Shown here: positions 49,057 to 57,654 of the stretch, piece after piece | How the letters are laid out: the number at the start of each line of letters is the position of its first letter | Position numbering within the stretch: the first letter of the stretch is position 1 | NCBI GenBank assembly: GCA_040080215.1 | Contig: JBEBIT010000003.1 | Coordinates: 1-64,000, forward strand | Length of the DNA: 64,000 nucleotides | Reading direction: 5' to 3' | Source: CAIUGU01 sp040080215 | GTDB taxonomy: Bacteria > Pseudomonadota > Gammaproteobacteria > Steroidobacterales > Steroidobacteraceae | Notes under the pieces: model-generated | Databases searched by the model: none | The model's input: the letters and a program-made list of their open reading frames with translations, nothing else | Told to the model about the DNA's origin: nothing | Translations under genes and position numbers: made by a program

Positions 49057-50999
49057 CGCGGCTGCACCATGACGTCGACCATCGCCGGCTCGCCGCGCTT
49101 GACGACCGCGATGGCGCGCTTCAATGCAGGGCCGATGTCCCGTGGGTTGCTGATCGGTCCCTCCGCGTACCAGCCCATGCTCTGCGCGAGCTTGGCGTAG
49201 TCGATTCCGGGATTGTCGATCTCGTTGCCGATGTGCGCACGATCGACACCGCGGTTGCGGCGGTTCGACATGCGCTGGATGTGCATCATCTCCTCGTGAT
49301 ACGCCCGGTTGTTGTTCATGATCGTCAGCACCGGAATCTTGTGGTGTGCCGCCGTCCACAGCACGCCGGGTGCGTACATCAGGTCGCCATCGTTCTGGAT
49401 GTTGACCGACAACCGGCCGTACTTGCGATTGGCAAGCGCGCCGCCGATCGCGGCCGGTGCGCCGTAGCCGATCCCGGAGCCGCCGGACACGCCGAGATGC
49501 TGGTAGTGCTTCGTGAAGTCCCACAGGCGCATCGGCCAGCCGCTCAAACCACCGCTGACCAGCGACCAGTCTTCCTTGCGGATCTGCTCCCAGATTTCGG
49601 CAGCGAGGCGTGCGGTGGAGATCGGCGAGGCATCCCAGGCATGGGCGGCGTCCACCCGGAACCGTTCGCGTGCCGTCGCGCTTGCCTCTGCGAGTGCCTT
49701 GCCGCGTCGCTCGATTGCGGACTTTCGCTGGTCGGTGAGCAGGCGGCGGACGGCTTCTATCAACGAGGGCAAGGTTGCCTCGCCATCGCCGGTCAGGGCC
49801 ATGTTCACTGCCGTGTAGCGCTGGAAGTCCTGGTAGTTGGACTTCTGGATGAGATCGGTCGAGTTCAGCGTGATCAGCTTTGCGTCCGGCTTGATCGCGG
49901 GGCGCGTCGTCCGTTCTACCTGATCGACGAAGATGTGGGTGGCGCCGAAGAAGTTGCTGATCTCGAGGCCTACGACGACATCCGCTGCGGCAATGGCGGC
50001 GTTGACCCGGAAAGTCTGGTTCAGAGGATGGCGCGTCGGGAAGTTCATGCGACCCGCGCCGACGGGCGGCATCAGGTTCGGTATCGTGCTCACCACACCG
50101 GCCTGCAACAGCTCGGCCAGTTCGACCAGCCTTTCGAGACCGGCCGGGGTGCGCGCCAGACGGTCGGCAATGAACAGCGGCTGTTCCGCTTCCACCAGCA
50201 GCTTCGCCAGTTCGGTCACGGCGCCCGATTCCGCCTGGGGCGGTGACGTCGGGGTCAGCTTTGGAATGACGAGCGGCCGCTCGGAATGAATGGGCTGCTC
50301 CTGCAGTTCGGTGTCCGCCACGAGCACCACCGGGCCCGAGGGGGGCGTCATCGCCATCTTGTAGGCGCGAACGGCAGACTCGCCGAAATGCTGCAGCGAC
50401 ACCGGGGAGTCGTCCCACTTCGTGTAGTCGCGCACCATGGCCGCCGCATCCTGCACGCTGTGTACCCATTCAACCCCCGGCTGACGCATCGTGGCGTCGA
50501 GCGTGTTGCCGAGAATCAAGTACACCGGGACGCGGTCGCACCAGGCGTTGTAGACCGCCATCGATGCGTGCTGGATGCCCACCGTGCCATGCGCCATGAC
50601 CGGCAGCGGCTTGCCTTCCGCCTTGAAGTAGCCGTGCGCCATCGCGACAGACGACTCTTCGTGCATGCAGGTGATCAGTTCCGGCTTGGAGTTCCCGCCG
50701 TAGTTGATGATCGATTCGTGCAGGCCGCGGAAGCTCGACCCGGGGTTGGCGCAGATGTATTCGAAACCCAGGAACTTCAGGACATCGACCATATAGTCGG
50801 AGCCCGGTCGGCCCTCCGAGCGAACTTCACTGACGGACGGGCCTGCAGCAGAGCTGGCGCCTGCGTCACCACCGCCCTGCGAAGGTGGCGGTGCCTGTGC
50901 GGCCGCCGCTGCTCCTGCCGCGGCCGTGGCAGCTCCCGTCGCCGCTGCCTGGAGCAGGAAGCTGCGCCGACCCTTTGAAACTTCGTCTGGTTGCGACAT
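49053..50999 (-). CDS. Tat-exported thiamine-diphosphate-dependent enzyme
   Basis: A 648-residue enzyme of the acetolactate synthase/benzoylformate decarboxylase superfamily. It starts with a twin-arginine signal (KGRRSFLLQAAATGAATAAA), so it should be exported folded with its cofactor. The three domains are visible: N-terminal PYR (about 60-230; catalytic glutamate in CMHEESSVAMAHGYF), middle (about 250-390) and C-terminal PP (about 440-640). The ThDP motif is NDGDLMYAPGVLWTAA ending in NNN, with the first glycine of the usual GDG replaced by asparagine. Substrate unknown: probably a 2-oxo acid. ATG at 50999 (AGGA eight bases upstream) is preferred to 51008. It leads an operon with cytochrome c and a binding protein. 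Confidence 0.9.
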   Translation of the reverse strand: MSQPDEVSKGRRSFLLQAAATGAATAAAGAAAAAQAPPPSQGGGDAGASSAAGPSVSEVRSEGRPGSDYMVDVLKFLGFEYICANPGSSFRGLHESIINYGGNSKPELITCMHEESSVAMAHGYFKAEGKPLPVMAHGTVGIQHASMAVYNAWCDRVPVYLILGNTLDATMRQPGVEWVHSVQDAAAMVRDYTKWDDSPVSLQHFGESAVRAYKMAMTPPSGPVVLVADTELQEQPIHSERPLVIPKLTPTSPPQAESGAVTELAKLLVEAEQPLFIADRLARTPAGLERLVELAELLQAGVVSTIPNLMPPVGAGRMNFPTRHPLNQTFRVNAAIAAADVVVGLEISNFFGATHIFVDQVERTTRPAIKPDAKLITLNSTDLIQKSNYQDFQRYTAVNMALTGDGEATLPSLIEAVRRLLTDQRKSAIERRGKALAEASATARERFRVDAAHAWDASPISTARLAAEIWEQIRKEDWSLVSGGLSGWPMRLWDFTKHYQHLGVSGGSGIGYGAPAAIGGALANRKYGRLSVNIQNDGDLMYAPGVLWTAAHHKIPVLTIMNNNRAYHEEMMHIQRMSNRRNRGVDRAHIGNEIDNPGIDYAKLAQSMGWYAEGPISNPRDIGPALKRAIAVVKRGEPAMVDVMVQPR

Positions 51000-51175
51000 G
51001 CCGTGCATCCTATGCGTGCACGGGTGGCGCTCGCAACCGAAAGCACGGTGTGTCGAAGCAGGCTTGAAGCAGGCTCCCGCGAGGGCTTCGATCCGAGCCG
51101 GTGTTCATCTACAGCCCTCCACTGGAAGCAGCTGGAGCAAGACGAACCTCGACGGGTCAGTGGCTTATCCCGTGC

Positions 51176-51224
51176 GCAATAACGTTAAGGTAGCAGCCGG
51201 TAACTGTTATTAACGTCATTTTGC
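51176..51224. promoter_or_regulatory. Inverted repeat in the TonB receptor/ThDP-enzyme divergent region
   Basis: The 360-base gap 51000-51359 has one notable feature: arms GCAATAACGTTAA (from 51176) and TTAACGTCATTTTGC (to 51224) are inversely repeated around 51199, in a locally AT-rich stretch. It could be an iron-type or other repressor operator controlling the TonB receptor; it does not match the Fur consensus. The rest of the gap holds nothing I recognise. Confidence 0.4.
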
Positions 51225-51359
51225 GGATTCGGCTTCGTACACTCGCCGCCCCACAACAACCGGGGTACCCCGGAATCAGAAGCACAGGCCCGGAAGGCTG
51301 ATTTCTGGCTCTGCGTTCCCTTGGTGCAGCGGCCCTGGCGGGCCACGGAGTTCTTGCCG

Positions 51360-53519
51360 ATGAAATCGCCCATTGCCCTGCTGGTTGCCACCGGTGCCCT
51401 GGTTCCCCTAGCCGCCACGGCAGCACAAGGCCTGCCGGAGAAGACCGAGTTGACCACGATCACGGTCACCGCGTCGAAGCTGCGCGTCCTCGAGCAGGAA
51501 ACGCCCACCTCAAGCCGGCTCGGCCTGACGGCCCGCGAGACCCCGGCGACGATCGATACAATCGACTCCGACGAAATGCTCGGCCGCGGGTACCCCACCA
51601 TCGAATTCGCCACGGCCAGCATGCCTGGCGTCATCACCGGCGGTTCCCCCGGCGACCTGGCTGACTTCTCCATGCGTGGATTTAGCGGGCAGCAGATCTA
51701 CCTGCTCCACAACGGGCTTGCGATCGGACCGTCGAACATGGTCAACCGGCCCATGAACACCTTCAACCTGGAGCGGGTGGAGATCCTGAAGGGGCCGTCG
51801 TCCGTGCTGTACGGGCAGGGCGCCATCGGCGGCGTCGTCAACATCGTCAACAAGCGGCCGAGCTATTCGGATGTGCCGCTCGAAATCGCAGGGTCCATTG
51901 GCCGATTCGGCACCACCGCGATCGGCATCGGCGGGGGCACGCATTGGGGCGATAGCCTCGCGGTCCGGGCCGACGTCAGTCGCACGGCCTCGGACGGCTA
52001 CGTCGAGAACTCGCCGTCGGACTCGCTGAGCATTTCCGCCGGCGTCAGCTGGAAGCCGTCAGAGAACGTCGAATGGCGCTTCCTGCTCGATTACCTGGAA
52101 GACCACCCTTCCGCCTATTTCGGCACGCCGCTGGTGACGAATGCCTTCGCCACCCAGCGCCTGAACGGCGTCCTGACTTCGGACAGCGGGCTGACCCTCG
52201 ACAAGCGACTGCGCTACGTGAACTACAACGTGGGTGATAGCCGCATCGACTCGAAACAGTACTGGCCGCAGCTGGAGCTCACGTGGAAGATCAATGACTC
52301 GCTGACCCTGCAGAACAACGCCTATTACTTCGATGCGACCCGCAAGTGGATCAATTCCGAGGTCTATGCCTTCAACAGCGCGACCAACCTGATCGACCGC
52401 GACCGCTTCTTCGTGTTCCATGACCAGCAGCTCTACGGCGACCAGCTCAGCCTCACGCAGAACGGATCGATCGGCGGGCACGCAAACACGTTCGTCGTCG
52501 GACTCGACTACAGCAACCTCGACTTCATGCGCAGCCGCGGCTTCCCGGACGGCGACAGCGTGAATCCCTTCAACCCGAACCCGGGCGTCTTCGGCGACAT
52601 CGTCGAGCGCAAGAGCCCGACCAAGTGGGACAGCACCGCGTTGTTCTTCGAGGACGTGGTTGCAGTCACCCCTGCCATGAAGCTGGTGCTCGGCGGCCGC
52701 TTCGACAGCCTCGACCTCGATCGCAAGAACTACGGCCCCACGGGTGCCTTCCAGGCCGCTTCGAGCTTCAATCGTACGTTCAACGGCAGCAACTGGCGGG
52801 TGGGCCTCGTCTACAACGTCACGCCGAACATCACGCCCTACCTGTCCTTCAATACGGGCCAGGATCCTGTCGGATCGAACGTGTTTCTGGTCAATGCGAA
52901 CCAGAACTTCGACTTGAGCGATGCGAGGCAGGTAGAGGCCGGCGTGAAGGTGACGACGAATGATCGTCGCGGTGATCTCACCTTTGCGCTCTATGACATC
53001 AAGCGCAAGAACATCCTCACGCAGATCAACAACCTCGGCGACCTCAGCAACGTGGGCGAGCAGAAGTCCCGCGGCTTCGAAGTGGCAGGCAATCTCCGTC
53101 CGATCGACCCGCTGACCGTCAGCGTCAACCTCGCCTACACCGATGCCAAGTACGGCCGGTTCTTCGATCCTGACTTCGGCGTCGATGCCACCGGCAATGT
53201 ACCGGCGAACTCGCCGAAGTGGGTTGCGAACCTGTGGACGAACTACGTCGGAGTTGCGGGAACGCCGCTCGAACTCGGTGGCGCGATCCGCTACGTCAGC
53301 AGCCGCGAGGGCGACTCCGCCAACACGCTGCATCTGGATCCCTATACGCTCGTGAACCTGCATGCGGGCTACCGGCTGGCAACCAACCTGATGCTGACGG
53401 CGCGCGTGAACAACGTCTTCGACAAGGCATATGCGCAATGGGCCGATGTCTTCTATCCGACCGAAGTTCTGCTCGGTTCGCCGCGCACTTATGAGTTCGG
53501 GTTCGTTGGCCGCTTCTAG
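51360..53519 (+). CDS. TonB-dependent siderophore-type receptor
   Basis: A 719-residue outer-membrane receptor with a signal peptide (IALLVATGALVPLAATAAQG), a plausible TonB box (ELTTITVTASK), a plug domain (about 50-170, with RGFSGQQIYLLHNGL, FNLERVEILKGPSSVLYGQG and IGGVVNIVNKRPS), and a 22-strand barrel ending in the aromatic terminus (YEFGFVGRF). The plug pattern is that of ferric-siderophore receptors. It imports a siderophore or similar ligand using the proton force via TonB. ATG 51360 has GGAG nine bases upstream. The following PepSY gene overlaps by 29 bases and probably works in iron release. Confidence 0.94.
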   Translation: MKSPIALLVATGALVPLAATAAQGLPEKTELTTITVTASKLRVLEQETPTSSRLGLTARETPATIDTIDSDEMLGRGYPTIEFATASMPGVITGGSPGDLADFSMRGFSGQQIYLLHNGLAIGPSNMVNRPMNTFNLERVEILKGPSSVLYGQGAIGGVVNIVNKRPSYSDVPLEIAGSIGRFGTTAIGIGGGTHWGDSLAVRADVSRTASDGYVENSPSDSLSISAGVSWKPSENVEWRFLLDYLEDHPSAYFGTPLVTNAFATQRLNGVLTSDSGLTLDKRLRYVNYNVGDSRIDSKQYWPQLELTWKINDSLTLQNNAYYFDATRKWINSEVYAFNSATNLIDRDRFFVFHDQQLYGDQLSLTQNGSIGGHANTFVVGLDYSNLDFMRSRGFPDGDSVNPFNPNPGVFGDIVERKSPTKWDSTALFFEDVVAVTPAMKLVLGGRFDSLDLDRKNYGPTGAFQAASSFNRTFNGSNWRVGLVYNVTPNITPYLSFNTGQDPVGSNVFLVNANQNFDLSDARQVEAGVKVTTNDRRGDLTFALYDIKRKNILTQINNLGDLSNVGEQKSRGFEVAGNLRPIDPLTVSVNLAYTDAKYGRFFDPDFGVDATGNVPANSPKWVANLWTNYVGVAGTPLELGGAIRYVSSREGDSANTLHLDPYTLVNLHAGYRLATNLMLTARVNNVFDKAYAQWADVFYPTEVLLGSPRTYEFGFVGRF

Positions 53520-54960
53520 CCAAGGCACGCGGTCGATCGTGGGCGGGCTGGTCTGGCTGCATCGCTGGACCGGTCTGCTCGTTTGCCTGTTCTTCGCGCT
53601 GTGGTTCGCGAGCGGCGCCGTCATGCTGTTCGAGCCGTTTCCTTCGCTGCCCGCAGGCGAACGACTGAGTCGTGGCGAGCAGCTGGATCCTGCGACGATT
53701 GCCGTCTCCCCGGTCGAGGCGCTTTCGGCAAGGCCGGAGGCGGACTCATTGCAGGTGCGGGCGAGGGACGGACAGCCGGTCTACGTCCTCGGTCGCGACG
53801 GGCAGGCACCGACTGTCGTTGACGCCAGGTCAGGGGGGGTCCTCGGCAAGATCGATGGGGAAGCTGCAGGACGTATCGCGGAGAAATTCAGTGGAATGAT
53901 GCCGCTGCGAATCGATGCGAATGTCGAGCACGACCAATGGATCGTTCACGAGGGATTCGATGCAGGGCGCCCCTACCACCGGGTAGCGATGGACGACCTC
54001 GCAGGGACTGTCCTGTATGTCTCGGCATGGACCGGAGAGGTCCGCCAGAGGACCACGCGGACCCAGCGCGCGCTCAACTCGGTGGGGGCAGTCCCGCATT
54101 GGCTTTACTGGACGGCGATCCGCCAGCATTGGTCGTTCTGGGACTCACTCGTGTGGTGGGTTTCGCTGGGAGCCCTAGGCAGTGCGCTGCTCGGTTTCAT
54201 TCTCGGGATCTATCGCTACGTGCAATCGCGGGCCAGGGGCGGTTCCGGCTGGCGCGTCTATGTGTCGTGGTGGCGCTGGCACCACGTGCTTGGCCTGACG
54301 GCTGGTGTCTTCCTGCTTGGCTGGATATTGAGTGGCTGGCTCTCGATGGACCATGGCCGGCTGTTCTCGCGCGGCGCCCCGAGCGACAGCGCCATGACAG
54401 CCATGCGCGGTATGCCGCTCTCCGCCACCGTGGGTCGCGTATCGCTTCAGTCCTTCGCAGCCGCAGGACCCGTTGCGGCGATCCAGTGGCGTGCAGTTGC
54501 GGGCAATGCCTTCCTTGAGGTGGTGCGGCGAGACGGGGCTGAGGTCGTCACCCGAGGCGCGGCTCCGCAGAAGACGTTGCCGGACGACTGGCTGCTGGCT
54601 GGTCTGCGGCGCGCGTTCCCCGACGCGGGGACGATAGTCGAGCAGAAGGTTGGTGCCAGTGCCTTGTATCCGAGGGCAGAGGAGCTACCAGTGGGCGCCC
54701 GCCTGTATCTGGTGGGGGCCACGGATCCCCATCACGTGTATGTCTATGCGACGACGGGCGAGATCCTCGTTGACATGGATGTCAGCCGTCGGGCCTATGC
54801 CTGGGTTTACTACGCACTTCACACCTATAAGGTGCCAGCGCTGGCAGGGCGTGACTCCCTGCGTATCACCCTCATGCTGCTGCTGTTGGCAGGCGGGCTC
54901 TCGTTGAGCGTGACCGGCGTCGTGATCGCCTATCGTCGTTTGCGGGCCACGATCGCCTAG
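53491..54960 (+). CDS. PepSY-domain membrane protein
   Basis: A 489-residue inner-membrane protein with PepSY repeats and at least four membrane helices (about 34-56, 225-248, 275-295 and 460-485). The family start WLHRWTGLLVCLFFALWFASG, the PHWLYWTAIRQHW and WWRWHHVLGLTAGVFLLGW blocks with paired histidines are typical of the PiuB/PepSY-associated group, which accompanies TonB siderophore receptors and may reduce ferric siderophores. It overlaps the receptor gene by 29 bases and is translated from the same message. Confidence 0.9.
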   Translation: MSSGSLAASSQGTRSIVGGLVWLHRWTGLLVCLFFALWFASGAVMLFEPFPSLPAGERLSRGEQLDPATIAVSPVEALSARPEADSLQVRARDGQPVYVLGRDGQAPTVVDARSGGVLGKIDGEAAGRIAEKFSGMMPLRIDANVEHDQWIVHEGFDAGRPYHRVAMDDLAGTVLYVSAWTGEVRQRTTRTQRALNSVGAVPHWLYWTAIRQHWSFWDSLVWWVSLGALGSALLGFILGIYRYVQSRARGGSGWRVYVSWWRWHHVLGLTAGVFLLGWILSGWLSMDHGRLFSRGAPSDSAMTAMRGMPLSATVGRVSLQSFAAAGPVAAIQWRAVAGNAFLEVVRRDGAEVVTRGAAPQKTLPDDWLLAGLRRAFPDAGTIVEQKVGASALYPRAEELPVGARLYLVGATDPHHVYVYATTGEILVDMDVSRRAYAWVYYALHTYKVPALAGRDSLRITLMLLLLAGGLSLSVTGVVIAYRRLRATIA

Positions 54961-54993
54961 CCCGCGGGGCCGCGCTGCGACTACTATCGTGTC

Positions 54994-55401
54994 ATGAACT
55001 TTCAGCCGCGAATGTGGGCTTTCTTTGCGCTGTGCGCCAGCGTGCCTGCGTCCGCGCATCACTCCATTGCTGCCGTGTATGACAGCAGCCAGCCGCGCAC
55101 GCTTGAAGGCGTGATCACGCAGTTTGCCTTTATCCATCCCCACCCGTTCATCGTGCTGGAAGTCCGCGAGGGCAAGGCTCCGCCGCAGTCCTGGCGGCTG
55201 GAAATGGACAATCGCTTTGAACTAGCCGAGATCGGCGTCACCGCCGATACTTTCAAGGCAGGCGACCGCATCATCGTGTCCGGAAGCCCAGGGCGGGTCC
55301 AGCCGCTGACGCTGTACATCCGCAAGCTGGACCGGCCCCGCGACGGCTTCGAGTACGAGCAGGCCGGCTTCAGCCCGAGGATCAGCGCGCCGTCACGCTG
55401 A
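54994..55401 (+). CDS. DUF6152 family exported protein
   Basis: A 135-residue precursor with a signal peptide (FFALCASVPASA) and the family start HHSIAAVYDSSQPRTLEGVI. The rest is a small beta-rich domain (FIHPHPFIVLEV, FKAGDRIIVSGSPGR) as in DUF6152. It is likely periplasmic; function unknown. It starts 33 bases after the PepSY gene, so it may belong to that operon, and converges on the MAPEG gene. Confidence 0.82.
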   Translation: MNFQPRMWAFFALCASVPASAHHSIAAVYDSSQPRTLEGVITQFAFIHPHPFIVLEVREGKAPPQSWRLEMDNRFELAEIGVTADTFKAGDRIIVSGSPGRVQPLTLYIRKLDRPRDGFEYEQAGFSPRISAPSR

Positions 55402-55418
55402 TCCTTCAGGATCGAGGA

Positions 55419-55802
55419 CTAGAACAGCGTCCGCACGGCGCCGTAGAGGCCGCCCAGCAGCAGAATGACGGTGGACAGGAACGTGAGGCCGAAACCTGCA
55501 CCGCGCGCCTTCGGGTCTCGAATATAGCCCGCTGCGTAGACGGCGCGCCCCAGGATAAAGACCACGCCCAGGATCGCTGCCCACACAGGATTGACGTAGG
55601 TTCCGAAGAGCCAGATGCCTGGCAGGAAAGCCACCAGCTGCTCAAGCGTGTTCTGCTGCACGCGGAAATAGCGCTCGAAGACTTCATTACCCGAGATGGC
55701 CGGCGCTGGCACGCCGTACTTGACGCGTGCGCTGCCGACCATGAAGCCGAAAGCCAGATACTCAAGCAGAGCCAGTACAGCCGTGATTGCAACCCAAGCC
55801 AT
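55419..55802 (-). CDS. MAPEG family membrane protein
   Basis: A 127-residue protein with four membrane helices, beginning AWVAITAVLALLEYLAFGFMVG. The MAPEG signature RYFRVQQNTLEQLVAFLP and the FILGRAVYAAGYIRDPKARG block are present. MAPEG proteins include glutathione-dependent enzymes of eicosanoid and detoxification metabolism; the bacterial function is uncertain. The gene converges with DUF6152 and is divergent from the zinc dehydrogenase gene. Confidence 0.9.
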   Translation of the reverse strand: MAWVAITAVLALLEYLAFGFMVGSARVKYGVPAPAISGNEVFERYFRVQQNTLEQLVAFLPGIWLFGTYVNPVWAAILGVVFILGRAVYAAGYIRDPKARGAGFGLTFLSTVILLLGGLYGAVRTLF

Positions 55803-55955
55803 GGTGAACCCTTCCTGTTTGTTGTTGTGGACCTACGTGAGGATGCGCTTCCAGTCAGAATAGCAGACAACGGGTGCGGTTCCGCGGGACGGTCGGCAGG
55901 GCACCAGCAGGCGGCGTGTCGCGCGAGTGCGTGCAGATTGAAAGGAGGTTCTTGA

Positions 55956-56939
55956 ATGGCGATGTTCATGGCGCTGAACCGTATTGGCGGCCCGCTTGAA
56001 GCCGAGGACCGACCCATTCCTGCGCCGGGACCGGGTCAGGTCCTGATCAAGGTTCGCGCCTGCGGCGTCTGTCGCACGGACCTGCACGTGGTGGACGGGG
56101 AGTTGCCTGGGCAGCGTGTGCATATTGTTCCGGGGCACGAGATCGTGGGAGACGTGGTGGGGACCGGGGCTGGCGTCGCCCTTGCTCCGGGGATTCGCGT
56201 GGGCGTGCCGTGGCTGGGCCATACGTGCGGTCATTGCCTGTACTGTCGTACCGATGCCGAAAACCTGTGCGACTCACCCCTCTTCACCGGTTACGACCTC
56301 GACGGCGGCTTCGCCGAGTACGCAGTGGCCGACGCCAGGTACTGCTTCGAACTGCCGGCTTTCATGGATGACCTTCATGCGGCTCCCTTGCTCTGCGCCG
56401 GGCTAATCGGCTATCGATCGTTGCGGATGGCCGGTGAGGGACGGCGCGTCGGCCTCTACGGATTCGGCGCGGCTGCCCATCTCATCGCGCAAGTGGCCGT
56501 TTGGCAGGGGCGTGAAGTATATGCCTTCACTCGCGATGAAGACGCCGCTGCCCGGTCGCTCGCATTGAGTCTGGGCGCTCGCTGGGCGGGAAGCAGCAAC
56601 GAAGAGTCGCCGGTGCCGCTCGATGCCGCGATCCTGTTCGCGCCTGTCGGGGCATTGGTGCCCAAAGCGCTGCAGGCCGTTCGCAAGGGCGGTGTGGTCG
56701 TATGTGCCGGCATCCACATGAGCGACATTCCCGCGTTTCCCTATCGCTGGCTGTGGGGTGAGCGCGTGGTCCGGTCAGTCGCGAACCTCACGCGGCAAGA
56801 CGCCCGGGAATTCCTCGAGCTCGCCGTCAGGGCGAAGATCGTCCCCCAGATCGAGGCTTTTCCGTTGGCGAGCGCGAACCTCGCGTTGTCCCGCCTCCGC
56901 CAAGGGAATATTTCCGGCGCTGCCGTGCTGGTACCCTGA
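55956..56939 (+). CDS. Zinc-dependent alcohol dehydrogenase (AdhA-like)
   Basis: A 327-residue cytoplasmic medium-chain dehydrogenase. Catalytic zinc ligands are in ACGVCRTDLHVV and GHEIVGDVVG; structural cysteines in CGHCLYCRTDAENLC; the NAD-binding site is VGLYGFGAAAHLIAQ, where the usual GxGxxG reads GFGAAA. It likely interconverts alcohols and aldehydes, and could serve fermentation of acetyl-derived products. A similar dehydrogenase is reported, from memory, in the lxa-type stress loci. RBS AAAGGAGG, seven bases before the ATG. No partner gene is adjacent. Confidence 0.92.
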   Translation: MAMFMALNRIGGPLEAEDRPIPAPGPGQVLIKVRACGVCRTDLHVVDGELPGQRVHIVPGHEIVGDVVGTGAGVALAPGIRVGVPWLGHTCGHCLYCRTDAENLCDSPLFTGYDLDGGFAEYAVADARYCFELPAFMDDLHAAPLLCAGLIGYRSLRMAGEGRRVGLYGFGAAAHLIAQVAVWQGREVYAFTRDEDAAARSLALSLGARWAGSSNEESPVPLDAAILFAPVGALVPKALQAVRKGGVVVCAGIHMSDIPAFPYRWLWGERVVRSVANLTRQDAREFLELAVRAKIVPQIEAFPLASANLALSRLRQGNISGAAVLVP

Positions 56940-56994
56940 CCCGAAGTTGACGTGAATTGATACGCTATGCGCCGTCGCAAGCAGGGATCGGTCA

Positions 56995-57621
56995 ATGGCC
57001 AGCAAGAAATCAGCAAAGACCGGCGCCAAGGGCGCCGCACGGTTCGGATCCGACTATTACCGCCGCTTCTATCTCACGCCTGCCACGCGCGCGATGAGTC
57101 GAGCGGAGACAGAACAACGTGGCAGCCTCATCGCCGCGGCCGTCAAGCAGCTCGATGTGCCGGTGCGCCGCATCCTCGATGCAGGCTGTGGTCTCGGTTG
57201 GTTCAGGAAGCCGCTCTTGCGGGCGTTTCCGCAAGCAACCTACACGGGCATTGAATTCAGCGAGTATCTCTGCAGGACCCACGGCTGGACTCAAGTATCG
57301 GTCGTCGACTACCGTAGCCGGCATCCGTTCGATCTCGTGATCTGCTGCGACGTCCTGCAGTATCTGGATGATCGCGCTGCGGCCAAGGCCATTGCCAACC
57401 TCGCGAGGCTGGCTCGCGGGGCGGTGTACCTGCATGTACCTACCGAAGAAGATTTCCACGAGAGGATGGATCCGTCGGGGACGGACCAGAATGTCCATCT
57501 GCGCTCAGGGGCGTGGTATCGAAGGCACCTGGACAAGCACTTCGTTCACGCGGGATTCGGCCTGCTCGTCAAGCGCGACGTCCCGTTCGCGCAGTGGGAT
57601 CTGGAGCAGACCTTCTCCTGA
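56995..57621 (+). CDS. SAM-dependent methyltransferase
   Basis: A 208-residue class I methyltransferase with the SAM-binding motif ILDAGCGLGWFR, acidic residue in YTGIEFSEYL, and ICCDVLQYLDD as motif II. The N-terminal 30 residues are basic (SKKSAKTGAKGAARFG). Substrate not identifiable. It is located 55 bases after the dehydrogenase gene on the same strand, possibly co-transcribed. Confidence 0.9.
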   Translation: MASKKSAKTGAKGAARFGSDYYRRFYLTPATRAMSRAETEQRGSLIAAAVKQLDVPVRRILDAGCGLGWFRKPLLRAFPQATYTGIEFSEYLCRTHGWTQVSVVDYRSRHPFDLVICCDVLQYLDDRAAAKAIANLARLARGAVYLHVPTEEDFHERMDPSGTDQNVHLRSGAWYRRHLDKHFVHAGFGLLVKRDVPFAQWDLEQTFS

Positions 57622-57654
57622 TCTGCTCCGCCCCGGATTCCCGGCGTATCCGTA

